A DNA stretch of 32,970 nt from NCBI GenBank assembly GCA_018812705.1, contig JAHJCZ010000134.1, forward strand, positions 1 through 32,970, in the 5' to 3' direction. Below, one piece after another: positions 9,701-16,413 of the stretch (positions are counted from its first letter, which is position 1; each line of letters begins with the position of its first letter). The position numbers were made by a program, and so were the translations under genes. The notes under the pieces were generated by a model. The model did no database searches, had not been told where the DNA came from, and saw only the letters and a list, made by a program, of their open reading frames with translations. Source of the DNA: Candidatus Omnitrophota bacterium (GTDB lineage Bacteria; Omnitrophota; Gorgyraeia; Zapsychrales; Zapsychraceae).

Positions 9701-9956
9701 AATATATGTTCTCTACTCCTGGTATTTCATTTATTACATCTTCTAACGGTTTTGTTACGAGGTGATAAACCTCATCTACGGTTGCATTGATAAATTCAAC
9801 ATTAATTGCAAAAGCAGGGGCAACAATATCCGGATTGTATTGCTTTGGCATTATCAAAAAAGAGATCGACCCCCAGAATATTATTCCGATCAAAAGCAGT
9901 AATGATAATTTTTTGTTAACTATGAAAAACTCTGATATTTTGCCGTATATGTTCAT
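6735..9956 (-). CDS. RND-family efflux permease without adaptor or outer-membrane partner
   Basis: A 1073-residue inner-membrane proton-coupled exporter of the AcrB-like superfamily. It shows the twofold RND layout: an N-terminal helix (about 12-34), a large periplasmic loop, a block of six helices (about 330-545), a second loop and a second six-helix block from ~860. In TM4 the sequence LGMLVDSATVVIEN keeps one of the two proton-relay aspartates, with serine at the second site. In TM10 GIVVNNAI lacks the AcrB-type lysine. The cytoplasmic loop between the halves carries four cysteines (about 525-545). No membrane-fusion or TolC gene adjoins it, so it must borrow partners or act alone. Substrate unknown; the position within stress genes suggests export of a toxic or lipid product. 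Confidence 0.88.
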   Translation of the reverse strand: MNIYGKISEFFIVNKKLSLLLLIGIIFWGSISFLIMPKQYNPDIVAPAFAINVEFINATVDEVYHLVTKPLEDVINEIPGVENIYSKSEHGGRASVIVEFFVGEDLEKSMITLRQKISSRLNLAPLGISEPNIVSIDPEELPVVTLVLHSDKMSPIELRKKGFQLKEDITHIKGISIVDVIGGLKREFQIILDPQKMKDANTSLNEIEQVLADTSILQDLGLIKTKDKFFKIETKEQAATIEYIEDIVITSNVEKNLKIKDVATVVSGAQERESYVNFYKKDYSVKDSVFIAISKQKGTNIIDFSKSIHKRLAALKKEMPYLKGIELDVVKDEGRVASEEIGGLVNNLIQAITIVFIVLLCFLNYRAAIIVASSIPITLLTVLALGNLFGYTINRITLFALILSLGMLVDSATVVIENIVRNKKESKGASKDELIPRSVSEVGAALFLSTLTTVLAFIPMLFVTGMMGPYMGPIPFFVSMALSVSLIFAYTLNPWLAYVFCKDEVSSDIENKCGFICKTKKYCSGLYQEFISSLLSNKKKRKAFLRRAFIVLILVMILPVVKLLRFRMLPKADREQVFVYIDLDRGSSIERSYEVSEKAANALKNQSEIESIQAFVGTPPVLDFNGLFRGVSDRRSSNQITLKLNLTHPDNRKIPSEELAYNYREILLKGLSQISDAKIIVVEDPPGPPVRSTFYVKVKSSDPGILNEAAGALVEKVKTIREVKDIDISSLEQIEKYELYVDKEAAARAKVSVGSISKELQTIFSGRIIGVYHSDYNLEQEYIVLRLQRDLRDNIDDLDKILISNALGNHVPLSRFVKVVTKDQEDVILDDNTERVVYISGEMGKRSAAYSAIDLLGILTKFKIPNRKIELTKFNLFGAEYFVEGHGELKIEIGGEWDLTVKVFRDLGMAMGVAIILIYLVLVAQFRSFTIPVLILGTIPLAMVGVIPGFALLFLIGRIYFSATSMIGVIALAGIVVNNAIIYIDYVIQIAKNHSSLSEVLLEAGMTRMRPILLTSVTTVLGSLVIASDPVWSGLAWAIVFGLSLSSVLTLIVFPSLMYEFLGEKWFKSIREE

Positions 9957-9986
9957 TTTTAATCTCTAGGTTATATCCATGGTTTT

Positions 9987-11042
9987 TTAAGATAAACAGA
10001 TCAGTTCTTCTTTTGAATCACTCAGCGAATCCCAGCAATTCTTAAGAACATCTTTCTTCTCTATTAAAAGCTTTATATAGTACTCTTCAAGATCCTGCAT
10101 TTCCAGATCATCCTTTCTTAGCCATTCAGATAGCCAAGCAAAACGCTGAGCTACAACAAACTCCAATAAATATTTCCAGCTTACTTCAGAAAAAAGCCCT
10201 GCTTCTTTTAGCTTGGATAAAAACTCGATCACTAGTTCATTCGTTAAGCTATTAGGATGTTCAATCCCCAAGCATCCTAACATATTAGCAACATCATAGA
10301 TCTCCGGTTTTATTCCTGAAAATTCCCAATCAATGACAGCATTTATCTGAGACTCTCCCCAAACCATATTAAGCATGTGATAATCACCATGACAAAACGA
10401 AACAGGAAACGAATCATAGGCTTTCATAAAATCTTTTTCTAGAAATACAACTACCGGAGATAACCTCTCAAACATACCCGGCTTTTTCTCTTTTATTGTT
10501 TTGATCAGCTCGTAGATATAATCTTTTACTGAAAACACTTCAGAACTATTAAAAAACGGCAAGTCAGAAGATTTGTCTTTTAGATCAATGTAAAATTCTG
10601 CCAGCTGTGAACCTCTCCATTTATCAAAAACATAATCTGGCCTAGGAAGATCAATGCCGTCGATATAATTAACTATCTGCCAAAAACAGTGCTTATATTC
10701 ACTAACGAATTCGCCTTTTAAATTTTTTTTACAAGGCCCTATCTTGCCAAGGCCTTTTCCCTTTAAGAAATCCAGCGTCAAAGCTATTCTCTTTTTTCTG
10801 TCAAAAGAATCTCTATGGATCTTCTCTACGACATACAATTCCCCACGCTCATCTTCACAGACAACTCGATATTCTGATCTTTCCGGGCTTCCTTCAATAT
10901 TTATTTCCTTGTGGATATCTTTTAAATTCAATCCCCAAAGTTTTAATACATCACTCAAGTCTTTTGTGTCAAAAGAAAGATTTTTGAGCTTTACCGTGCA
11001 AATCTTACAGCTTCCGGAACATTTTGACGTAGGATGATCCAT
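9987..11042 (-). CDS. APH/CotS-fold small-molecule kinase-like protein
   Basis: A 351-residue protein of the aminoglycoside/choline phosphotransferase fold. SFCHGDYHMLNMVW contains the catalytic HGD with the downstream asparagine, and AVIDWEFSG supplies the metal-binding aspartate; YVVEKI is the probable ATP-lysine strand. An N-terminal cysteine cluster, C-x3-C-x2-C at residues 8-15 (KCSGSCKIC), precedes the kinase fold. It is not part of the standard family and looks like a metal or Fe-S ligand set. The start has an AAGGGAG site eight bases upstream. It lies between the diguanylate cyclase and the RND permease. The substrate cannot be named, and antibiotic resistance should not be assumed from the fold. 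Confidence 0.75.
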   Translation of the reverse strand: MDHPTSKCSGSCKICTVKLKNLSFDTKDLSDVLKLWGLNLKDIHKEINIEGSPERSEYRVVCEDERGELYVVEKIHRDSFDRKKRIALTLDFLKGKGLGKIGPCKKNLKGEFVSEYKHCFWQIVNYIDGIDLPRPDYVFDKWRGSQLAEFYIDLKDKSSDLPFFNSSEVFSVKDYIYELIKTIKEKKPGMFERLSPVVVFLEKDFMKAYDSFPVSFCHGDYHMLNMVWGESQINAVIDWEFSGIKPEIYDVANMLGCLGIEHPNSLTNELVIEFLSKLKEAGLFSEVSWKYLLEFVVAQRFAWLSEWLRKDDLEMQDLEEYYIKLLIEKKDVLKNCWDSLSDSKEELICLS

Positions 11043-11076
11043 AAAAGCAACTCCCTTATCGTTTAACTATGATGGT

Positions 11077-11643
11077 TTATAAGACTTCAACTAGATCTGA
11101 TATCCTATTTTTTCCTGCATGCTTTGCTTTATACATAGCCTTATCAGCCTTATCAATAATACTTGTAGTATCCATACCTATTGCAAGCTCACAAATCCCA
11201 ATACTTATGGAAGGCTTACATTTCAATTCTAATTCATTAACAGCTACCCTTATCTTGTTTGCATATATTTTCGCTCTAACAACATCAGCTTCAGGCAAAA
11301 TGATAACAAACTCGTCACCTGCATACCTGCATACAATATCTGCAAGCCTGGATTCCTTTGTCAACATTTTGCTTATTTCAATTATCAAACAATCCCCCTC
11401 GAGATGACCATGAGTATCATTGCACTTTTTAAAATCATCTATATCTATCATCAGCAAGCATAAAGGCTTTTTATATCTCTTCGATCTTTCTATTTCTTGA
11501 TCAAGCCTATCTTTAAAATACCTGTTGTTATAGAGCCCGGTGAGCGAATCCGTGACAGCAAGATTCTCAAGCTCAAAGACCCTATTTTTGAAATGTTGTA
11601 ATTCTTCATGCAACCTCTTGTTAATAAAATCGGAATTCTTCAT
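11077..11643 (-). CDS. Minimal GGDEF diguanylate cyclase
   Basis: A 188-residue protein with a short N-terminal coiled-coil-like helix (1-30) and a GGDEF domain from SLTGLYNNRYF onward. It would make cyclic di-GMP from two GTP in the cytoplasm. The signature reads AGDEF, a variant found in some active enzymes. The allosteric I-site RxxD is present as RLAD, five residues before AGDEF. The MIDIDDFKKCNDTHGH segment supplies the metal- and guanine-binding residues. There is no sensory or membrane domain, so input must come from dimerisation, expression level or a partner. It is one member of the long stress run, 34 bases before the APH-like gene. Confidence 0.9.
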   Translation of the reverse strand: MKNSDFINKRLHEELQHFKNRVFELENLAVTDSLTGLYNNRYFKDRLDQEIERSKRYKKPLCLLMIDIDDFKKCNDTHGHLEGDCLIIEISKMLTKESRLADIVCRYAGDEFVIILPEADVVRAKIYANKIRVAVNELELKCKPSISIGICELAIGMDTTSIIDKADKAMYKAKHAGKNRISDLVEVL

Positions 11644-11666
11644 AATCCCCCCCCTACAAAAAACTA

Positions 11667-13121
11667 CTATTTAAAATTCAGTACAATGGCCTTGGATCTC
11701 GACATAGCTTCAATAGAATATCTAATGCCTTGAGTTCCCATACCGGAACTCTTAACACCAATAAAAGGAAAATGATCAGGGCCTCTTTCTGTCTTGCTAT
11801 TAACTTGGACAGTTCCTACTTCTAACTGAGAAGCGATCTTAAAAGCTTTATCAATATCAGTTGTAAATACAGATGACTGCAGTCCATATTCAGAGGTGTT
11901 CGCTATCTCTATTGCCTCTTCGCAATTTTTTACTCTCATGATCGGCAAAACCGGACCGAAAGGCTCCTCCCAAGCAAGACGCATGTCTTTAGTGACATTA
12001 TCAAAAACTGTGGGATATATCAAGTTGCCTTCTATCTTATTTCCGATTAGAAGTTTTGCTCCTTTTTCAATAGCATCATCGATCAATTCTTTCACAAACT
12101 CTGCCGAAGAATTTGAAATCAACGGAGTAATATCGGCATCCTCTTCTGGTTTTCCAACTGTCAAATTATTAACAAGCTTGACTATTCTTTTGATCAATTC
12201 ATCCGCAGCAGACTCAACGACCAAAACTCTTTTGACGGCAGTACATCTTTGTCCTGAATAAGAGAATGCCCCGCTAACGATATTACTAGCTGTCATATCA
12301 AGGTCAGCATCAGCTAGAACTATTGCAGCATCCTTACCCCCTAATTCCAACAACAAAGGCTTCATGCCTGCTATTTGAGATATATGTCTACCAACCTTAC
12401 TGCTGCCTGTAAAAGCTATCATATTTATATGAGGATGGCTTACAAGATAATCTCCAATATCGCGTCCCTGTCCGGTAATAACATTTAAAACCCCTGGAGG
12501 AACTCCAGCTTCACAAAAAACACGCCCCAAATAAAGAGAGCTGATCGCTCCTTGAGTTGGAGGCTTCAACACAACCGAATTACCAGCCATTAATGCTGGA
12601 GCGATCTTTGATGCCGATAGATTTACCGGATAATTAAATGGTGCAATTGAAAGGATAACTCCAAGGGGAACTCGATGTACTATTGAAACTTTACCCTTTC
12701 CAAATCCTGGGAAAGAATCAGAAGAAATACTTTCACCTACTACCCGCTTACCTTCTTCTGCAGTAAAGTGCATAAAATCAACGGTTCTTGATATCTCAGA
12801 GAGTGATGATTTTCTATTTTTTGCGATCTCTTTAACTAGAACCTCTGCAATTGTTTCTTTTTCTCTCTCAAGAATATCTGCAACTTTATGAACCACCTCT
12901 GCTCTTTTATTAACAGGAACTGCGTTCCATTCTTTTTGAGCATCCTTAGCTGTCACAATGAATTCTTCTGCTTCAGTTTTTGAAATACACTGCACTTCAC
13001 CAACTAGAGTGCCATCAACAGGAGAAAGGATCTTGTCCTTTTTGCCAGTATTTGATTCTACCCATTTACCATTTAACAGGCACTTGTAGACATTGCCTTT
13101 GTTCATTATGCAGTGAAACAT
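11667..13121 (-). CDS. GapN-like NADP-dependent aldehyde (glyceraldehyde-3-P) dehydrogenase
   Basis: A 484-residue member of the aldehyde dehydrogenase superfamily. The catalytic cysteine lies in YSGQRCTAVKR and the general-base glutamate in LLELGGKDA; SIAPFNYPVNL and the FTGSS strand form the cofactor site. The C-terminal stretch RGPDHFPFIGVKSSGMGTQG is highly characteristic of non-phosphorylating glyceraldehyde-3-phosphate dehydrogenase (GapN), which oxidises G3P directly to 3-phosphoglycerate and yields NADPH. It could equally act on succinate semialdehyde or lactaldehyde. The first ATG has a GAGG site formed by the end of the preceding gene; a second ATG lies at residue 6. In this operon it may supply NADPH for the peroxide/NO reductases (inference). 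Confidence 0.87.
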   Translation of the reverse strand: MFHCIMNKGNVYKCLLNGKWVESNTGKKDKILSPVDGTLVGEVQCISKTEAEEFIVTAKDAQKEWNAVPVNKRAEVVHKVADILEREKETIAEVLVKEIAKNRKSSLSEISRTVDFMHFTAEEGKRVVGESISSDSFPGFGKGKVSIVHRVPLGVILSIAPFNYPVNLSASKIAPALMAGNSVVLKPPTQGAISSLYLGRVFCEAGVPPGVLNVITGQGRDIGDYLVSHPHINMIAFTGSSKVGRHISQIAGMKPLLLELGGKDAAIVLADADLDMTASNIVSGAFSYSGQRCTAVKRVLVVESAADELIKRIVKLVNNLTVGKPEEDADITPLISNSSAEFVKELIDDAIEKGAKLLIGNKIEGNLIYPTVFDNVTKDMRLAWEEPFGPVLPIMRVKNCEEAIEIANTSEYGLQSSVFTTDIDKAFKIASQLEVGTVQVNSKTERGPDHFPFIGVKSSGMGTQGIRYSIEAMSRSKAIVLNFK

Positions 13122-13123
13122 TT

Positions 13124-13612
13124 TTATTCCCTCAGTTTTAGAACTTCCTTTATTTCTGATAGATCTTTTAAATGTCCATGCTCCTGAGAGATCAAAACAT
13201 CAAGAACACTTTGGCTCTCAAGCGGAACTACTTTTTTCATTGCTTCAAACAATGCTATAGAATCTTCTTCAAATTTGATCCCTAGATCAACAGCCTCAAC
13301 AGGAGTCTTAACGCTTGCCGCAGCTTCCTTGCCTTTATTCTCTTTAGTAAAAACATGTTCACTAGCTAATTCACTAAGGTAAGAGAAATATTCATCAGGG
13401 TAAACCTCTTGTTGACCATAATCTTGAATAGAATCAAGCATCTTCTTAAAAGCATTAATATGATTTGACTCTTGGTCTGCCAAATAGGTAAAGATCTTAA
13501 CAGCATCTTCCTCATCACTAAGGTTAACAAGTTCTTGATAAAAATCCCTTCCATTCTTTTCGATTTCAACACCAATTTGAAGAACTTCAGAGACTGAATA
13601 TTTTCTTGTCAT
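13124..13612 (-). CDS. Rubrerythrin-like ferritin-superfamily diiron protein without rubredoxin domain
   Basis: A 162-residue four-helix protein. The diiron ligands expected of a rubrerythrin-type site are seen as Glu18 (GVEIEKNGRDFY), E-x2-H in ADQESNHINAF, a third-helix glutamate in KFEEDSIALFE and a second E-x2-H in SQEHGHLKDL. There is no C-terminal rubredoxin module, in contrast to the full rubrerythrin encoded at 14218-14751. It probably reduces peroxide or binds iron. It lies 32 bases after ferritin with a CGGAGG ribosome site and ends two bases before the GapN-like start. Confidence 0.85.
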   Translation of the reverse strand: MTRKYSVSEVLQIGVEIEKNGRDFYQELVNLSDEEDAVKIFTYLADQESNHINAFKKMLDSIQDYGQQEVYPDEYFSYLSELASEHVFTKENKGKEAAASVKTPVEAVDLGIKFEEDSIALFEAMKKVVPLESQSVLDVLISQEHGHLKDLSEIKEVLKLRE

Positions 13613-13644
13613 TTATATCCTCCGGTAGCAATTAAAAAATTAAA

Positions 13645-14154
13645 TTAAGCTGCTGCAGGAGCTGTAGGCTGTAGCCTTGCACCTAATTCCTTATCTAACA
13701 TCAATATTCCCATAGGATCTTCCTTAATAAGAGCCAATCTATCTAAAATATCCCTTGCATTTTTTTCTTCTTCAACCTGCTCAGTGATAAACCACTGGAG
13801 AAAGATCGTAGATGCATTATCATTTATGTCTTTAGAAGCCTTATAAAGATTATTAATGCTTGCCGTAACCAATTTTTCATGCTCAAGAGTTTGTTCAAAA
13901 ACATCTTTTATTGATTCAAAATCTGCTGGGGGCTTGTCAATAGCTTCAAGAATTACCCTTCCGCCTCTTTCGTTAATATAAGTAAAGAACATCCTCATAT
14001 GTATCATCTCTTCCTCAGCCTGAATTTTCATCCAAGCTGTAAAGCCTGCCAAGCTCATTGATTCAAAATAAGCAGCCATTGAAAGATAAAGATATGACGA
14101 ATAATATTCTTTTGTGATCTGTTCATTGATAAGCTTTTCTAGTTTCTTGTCCAT
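13645..14154 (-). CDS. ftnA: Non-haem ferritin
   Basis: A 169-residue iron-storage ferritin of the FtnA type that assembles into a 24-subunit shell. The ferroxidase residues are present: Glu16, Tyr23, Glu49 and His52 (QAEEEMIHM), then a glutamate in TLEHEKLV and the helix-four segment TEQVEEEK. There are no haem-binding features to suggest bacterioferritin. The C-terminus ends in an alanine/proline tail (TAPAAA). It lies 63 bases after rubrerythrin, with a stem-loop in the gap, and has a GAGGAG site. By storing iron it would limit Fenton chemistry in an operon that deals with peroxide. Confidence 0.95.
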   Translation of the reverse strand: MDKKLEKLINEQITKEYYSSYLYLSMAAYFESMSLAGFTAWMKIQAEEEMIHMRMFFTYINERGGRVILEAIDKPPADFESIKDVFEQTLEHEKLVTASINNLYKASKDINDNASTIFLQWFITEQVEEEKNARDILDRLALIKEDPMGILMLDKELGARLQPTAPAAA

Positions 14155-14175
14155 ATTCTCCTCAATTCTTTTTAA

Positions 14176-14198
14176 GCAGGACAGACAATCTGCCCTGC
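14176..14198 (-). other. Intercistronic stem-loop between rubrerythrin and ferritin genes
   Basis: Ten-base arms (GCAGGGCAGA and TCTGTCCTGC on the minus strand, with one G-U pair) enclose a three-base loop. No T-run follows, so it does not look like an intrinsic terminator. It may protect the 3' end of the upstream message or set relative expression of rubrerythrin and ferritin. Confidence 0.55.
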
Positions 14199-14217
14199 CA
14201 GATTTAATTCAAAATTT

Positions 14218-14751
14218 TTAGCAAAAATCTTCCGGTTCAAAATATTCAGCAGAATGCTTGCACACGGGACATTTTATCGGTGGCTCAGTTGCTTCATGAA
14301 TAAAGCCACATTTGCTGCATTTCCATTTGATAGCAGTTTCTCTTTTGTAAACTGTTCCTTCTTCGACCATTTTTAACAGTTCTTTATACCTTGCCTCATG
14401 TTCCTTTTCCACCTTTGCAATTTGCTCGAATAACCTGGCAACATCGTCGAATCCTTCTTCTTTGGCTTCTTTAGCAAAAGTAGGATACATGTCTATTGTC
14501 TCATAATGCTCACCATTCATTGCTTCTTCAAGATTTGTTTTTGTATCTCCGATACCACCGAGAAATTTAAATTCATCTTTAGCATGCTGTCTTTCATTGT
14601 CAGCTGTTTCCTCAAATAACTTTCCAATGTAGTGATAACCTTCTTTTCTGGCTACTTTCGCAAAATAAGTATATTTGTTGCGCGCTTGTGATTCACCTGA
14701 GAATGCTGCCATTAAATTTTGTTCTGTCTTTGTTCCTTTTAAGTCTGCCAT
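14218..14751 (-). CDS. rbr: Rubrerythrin
   Basis: A 177-residue NADH-dependent peroxide reductase of anaerobes, acting in the cytoplasm with electrons from rubredoxin. The N-terminal four-helix diiron domain (1-140) has the typical AFSGESQARNKY, ETADNERQHAKDEF and EQIAKVEKEHEARY helices. The C-terminal rubredoxin-like domain has two C-x2-C pairs, KCSKCGF and KCPVCKH. The domain order is classical. The downstream ferritin and the rubredoxin and superoxide reductase genes in the same run complete a superoxide-to-water pathway: superoxide reductase makes peroxide, and rubrerythrin removes it. Confidence 0.96.
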   Translation of the reverse strand: MADLKGTKTEQNLMAAFSGESQARNKYTYFAKVARKEGYHYIGKLFEETADNERQHAKDEFKFLGGIGDTKTNLEEAMNGEHYETIDMYPTFAKEAKEEGFDDVARLFEQIAKVEKEHEARYKELLKMVEEGTVYKRETAIKWKCSKCGFIHEATEPPIKCPVCKHSAEYFEPEDFC

Positions 14752-14778
14752 CTTTTCAGTTCTCCATTTCTTTACTAA

Positions 14779-15489
14779 TTAGTAACCAACAAAATTTTCT
14801 ACTTCGATATTATCCTTGTTGCATCCAATATTAATACAGACATCTTTAATTGCAGCAACCATCTTTGGAGGCCCAAAAATACATATCTTGCGATCTTTGT
14901 AATCAGGCATATACTGTTTCACAATATCCTCGTTGATAAAACCTTTGATCAATGAGCTGCCCTCTTCAGGTTCTGCAATAACATGTGTTACTTTTAAATT
15001 CTTAATAGACTCACGTTCCCAACGATCAATATCATTTTTAAAAGCTATCTGCTTCTCGCTCCAATTACCGTAAAAAAGCTGAATGTCACATTCGATATTA
15101 TTCATTGCAATATATTCTAAAATTGAAATAACCGGTGTTATCCCGATTCCTCCGACCAAATAACCTATTTTGCCTGAGTCCTTTTTATAGGTGCACGTAC
15201 CCATAGGGCCTTTTATCAATACTTGATCATCAGTTTTCAGTGAACGCAACCTTTGAGAAAAGAGGCTATCGGTCATTTTTTTTGTAATTTCTATAAACTC
15301 TTTTCCAGGGGCACATGATAGAGAAATATATTTATTAAGATCTTTGTTGCTGCGGTTTTCTTCATCAAAAATGATCTGAACAAACTGCCCCGGAATAAAA
15401 TCAAATTTCTCAGGAGCTTTAAAAATAAAGGTACAAACCTCACTCGTTTGCTCTATGCTCTTATGAAAAACTGTTTTAAATTCACTCAT
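14779..15489 (-). CDS. FNR-type FAD/NAD(P)H oxidoreductase
   Basis: A 236-residue reductase of the ferredoxin-NADP reductase family. The FAD domain contains FDFIPGQFVQI and KYISLSC, a K-x-x-S version of the usual R-x-Y-S motif. The nucleotide domain contains VGGIGITPVISIL (pyrophosphate binding), and IFGPPKMV is the standard C-terminal cofactor segment. No 2Fe-2S ferredoxin domain is attached. It probably passes electrons from NAD(P)H to a carrier in this operon, such as rubredoxin or the hybrid-cluster protein. In E. coli the reductase Hcr serves Hcp from the adjacent gene, so an analogous role is plausible but unproven. Its ribosome site is AGAGGT. Confidence 0.88.
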   Translation of the reverse strand: MSEFKTVFHKSIEQTSEVCTFIFKAPEKFDFIPGQFVQIIFDEENRSNKDLNKYISLSCAPGKEFIEITKKMTDSLFSQRLRSLKTDDQVLIKGPMGTCTYKKDSGKIGYLVGGIGITPVISILEYIAMNNIECDIQLFYGNWSEKQIAFKNDIDRWERESIKNLKVTHVIAEPEEGSSLIKGFINEDIVKQYMPDYKDRKICIFGPPKMVAAIKDVCINIGCNKDNIEVENFVGY

Positions 15490-15507
15490 ATAATCGTGAC
15501 CTCTTTC

Positions 15508-15975
15508 TTAACTGTTAATCTTAAAAGTTGCCGACAGGTCCTCAACTTCATCAACATCTATCTCGATCAAATACTTTGGATGCTTGGGAAGTTTTGCTTC
15601 GTGGTGATCGTTGGTTTTCTTACCCTTCTGAATACTAGAGATCATTCTGTTAGATATCCTCTCAATGATCTTATCTTCCCATTTAGACACAAGATGGTCC
15701 TGTATATCTTCTCGGGGAACTATCTTTGCTCGTCCCTGAAGGGTAAACCCATCATAACTATTCTCATCAATAGCTGTTATGCTAACGATTGGATTTCGTT
15801 TTAAATTTTTGTAGGTATGATTCTTGAATAAGTCTATTATAAAAACCTTGCCTTCTTTTTCTATTCCTACGATACCTTTGGCAACAGAATGAATCCCTCC
15901 ATTCTCATTTATCGTAGAAACAATAACAAAGCCCTGTTTTTCTAATAGTTTTATGGTTTTATCTGTCAGTTCCAC
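15508..15975 (-). CDS. PNPOx-like split-barrel flavoprotein
   Basis: A 155-residue protein of the pyridoxamine-5'-phosphate oxidase-like split-barrel group. The opening GFVIVSTINENGGIHSVAKGIVG, read as two strands, followed by GKVFIIDLFKNHTYKNLKRNP, is typical of FMN-binding members, and DGFTLQGRAKIV is a later barrel strand. Such proteins bind FMN, F420 or haem; the specific cofactor cannot be told here. The start is GTG at 15975, with AGGGG six bases upstream. It lies between arsC and the FNR-type reductase, which might reduce its flavin. Function in NO, O2 or flavin-dependent reduction is only inferred from context. Confidence 0.8.
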   Translation of the reverse strand: MELTDKTIKLLEKQGFVIVSTINENGGIHSVAKGIVGIEKEGKVFIIDLFKNHTYKNLKRNPIVSITAIDENSYDGFTLQGRAKIVPREDIQDHLVSKWEDKIIERISNRMISSIQKGKKTNDHHEAKLPKHPKYLIEIDVDEVEDLSATFKINS

Positions 15976-15990
15976 AAAAGACCCCTAATC

Positions 15991-16407
15991 TTATTGCTCA
16001 CTTAACCAAGAGGTAATTTTTGTCTTTATCTGATCCCTTACGACCCTGGTCTTTTCCAAGGCATCATCTTCTTTCCATCTAGAAGGATCTTCAAAGCCCC
16101 AGTGAAGCCTTGTTCCTGCACCAGGAAATATTGGGCATTTCTCGGCACTTGCCTGATCACATACTGTGATAATATAGTCAAACTCTTTTCCCTGTGCTAT
16201 CAGCTGGTCAACAGACTTCGTTGTTTTTCCTAAAATATCAATATCTATTTCCTTCAAAACTTCAATGACTCTCGGATTGAGAGTGCCTGGCATGATGCCG
16301 GCACTCTCAACCTCAAAACTATCTCCTGCGAGCTGCCTTAATATTTCTTCAGCCATTTGACTTCTCGCAGAATTATGTATACATACAAAAACTATACTTT
16401 TCTTCAC
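15991..16407 (-). CDS. arsC: Arsenate reductase, thioredoxin-coupled (LMW-PTP fold)
   Basis: A 138-residue enzyme reducing arsenate to arsenite by an intramolecular disulphide cascade. The phosphatase-like loop CIHNSARS places the nucleophile at Cys9 and the arginine at Arg15. Cys83 and Cys91 in TVCDQASAEKCP are the two relay cysteines, so the full triad is present. DPS later supplies the conserved aspartate. The start appears to be GTG at 16407, six bases after the hcp stop; the only purine-rich site (GGAAGG) is at the very end of hcp and rather distant, so translation is probably coupled. It would deliver arsenite to the ArsM/ArsS pathway encoded at the other end of the window. A 34-base hairpin lies within the coding region (see findings). 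Confidence 0.94.
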   Translation of the reverse strand: MKKSIVFVCIHNSARSQMAEEILRQLAGDSFEVESAGIMPGTLNPRVIEVLKEIDIDILGKTTKSVDQLIAQGKEFDYIITVCDQASAEKCPIFPGAGTRLHWGFEDPSRWKEDDALEKTRVVRDQIKTKITSWLSEQ

Positions 16408-16413
16408 AAGAAT

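Noticed and set aside
9987-11042. Reading the APH-fold protein as an aminoglycoside resistance enzyme
   Set aside because: Only the general kinase motifs are present; the fold also covers choline, homoserine and spore-coat-type kinases, and context is stress metabolism.
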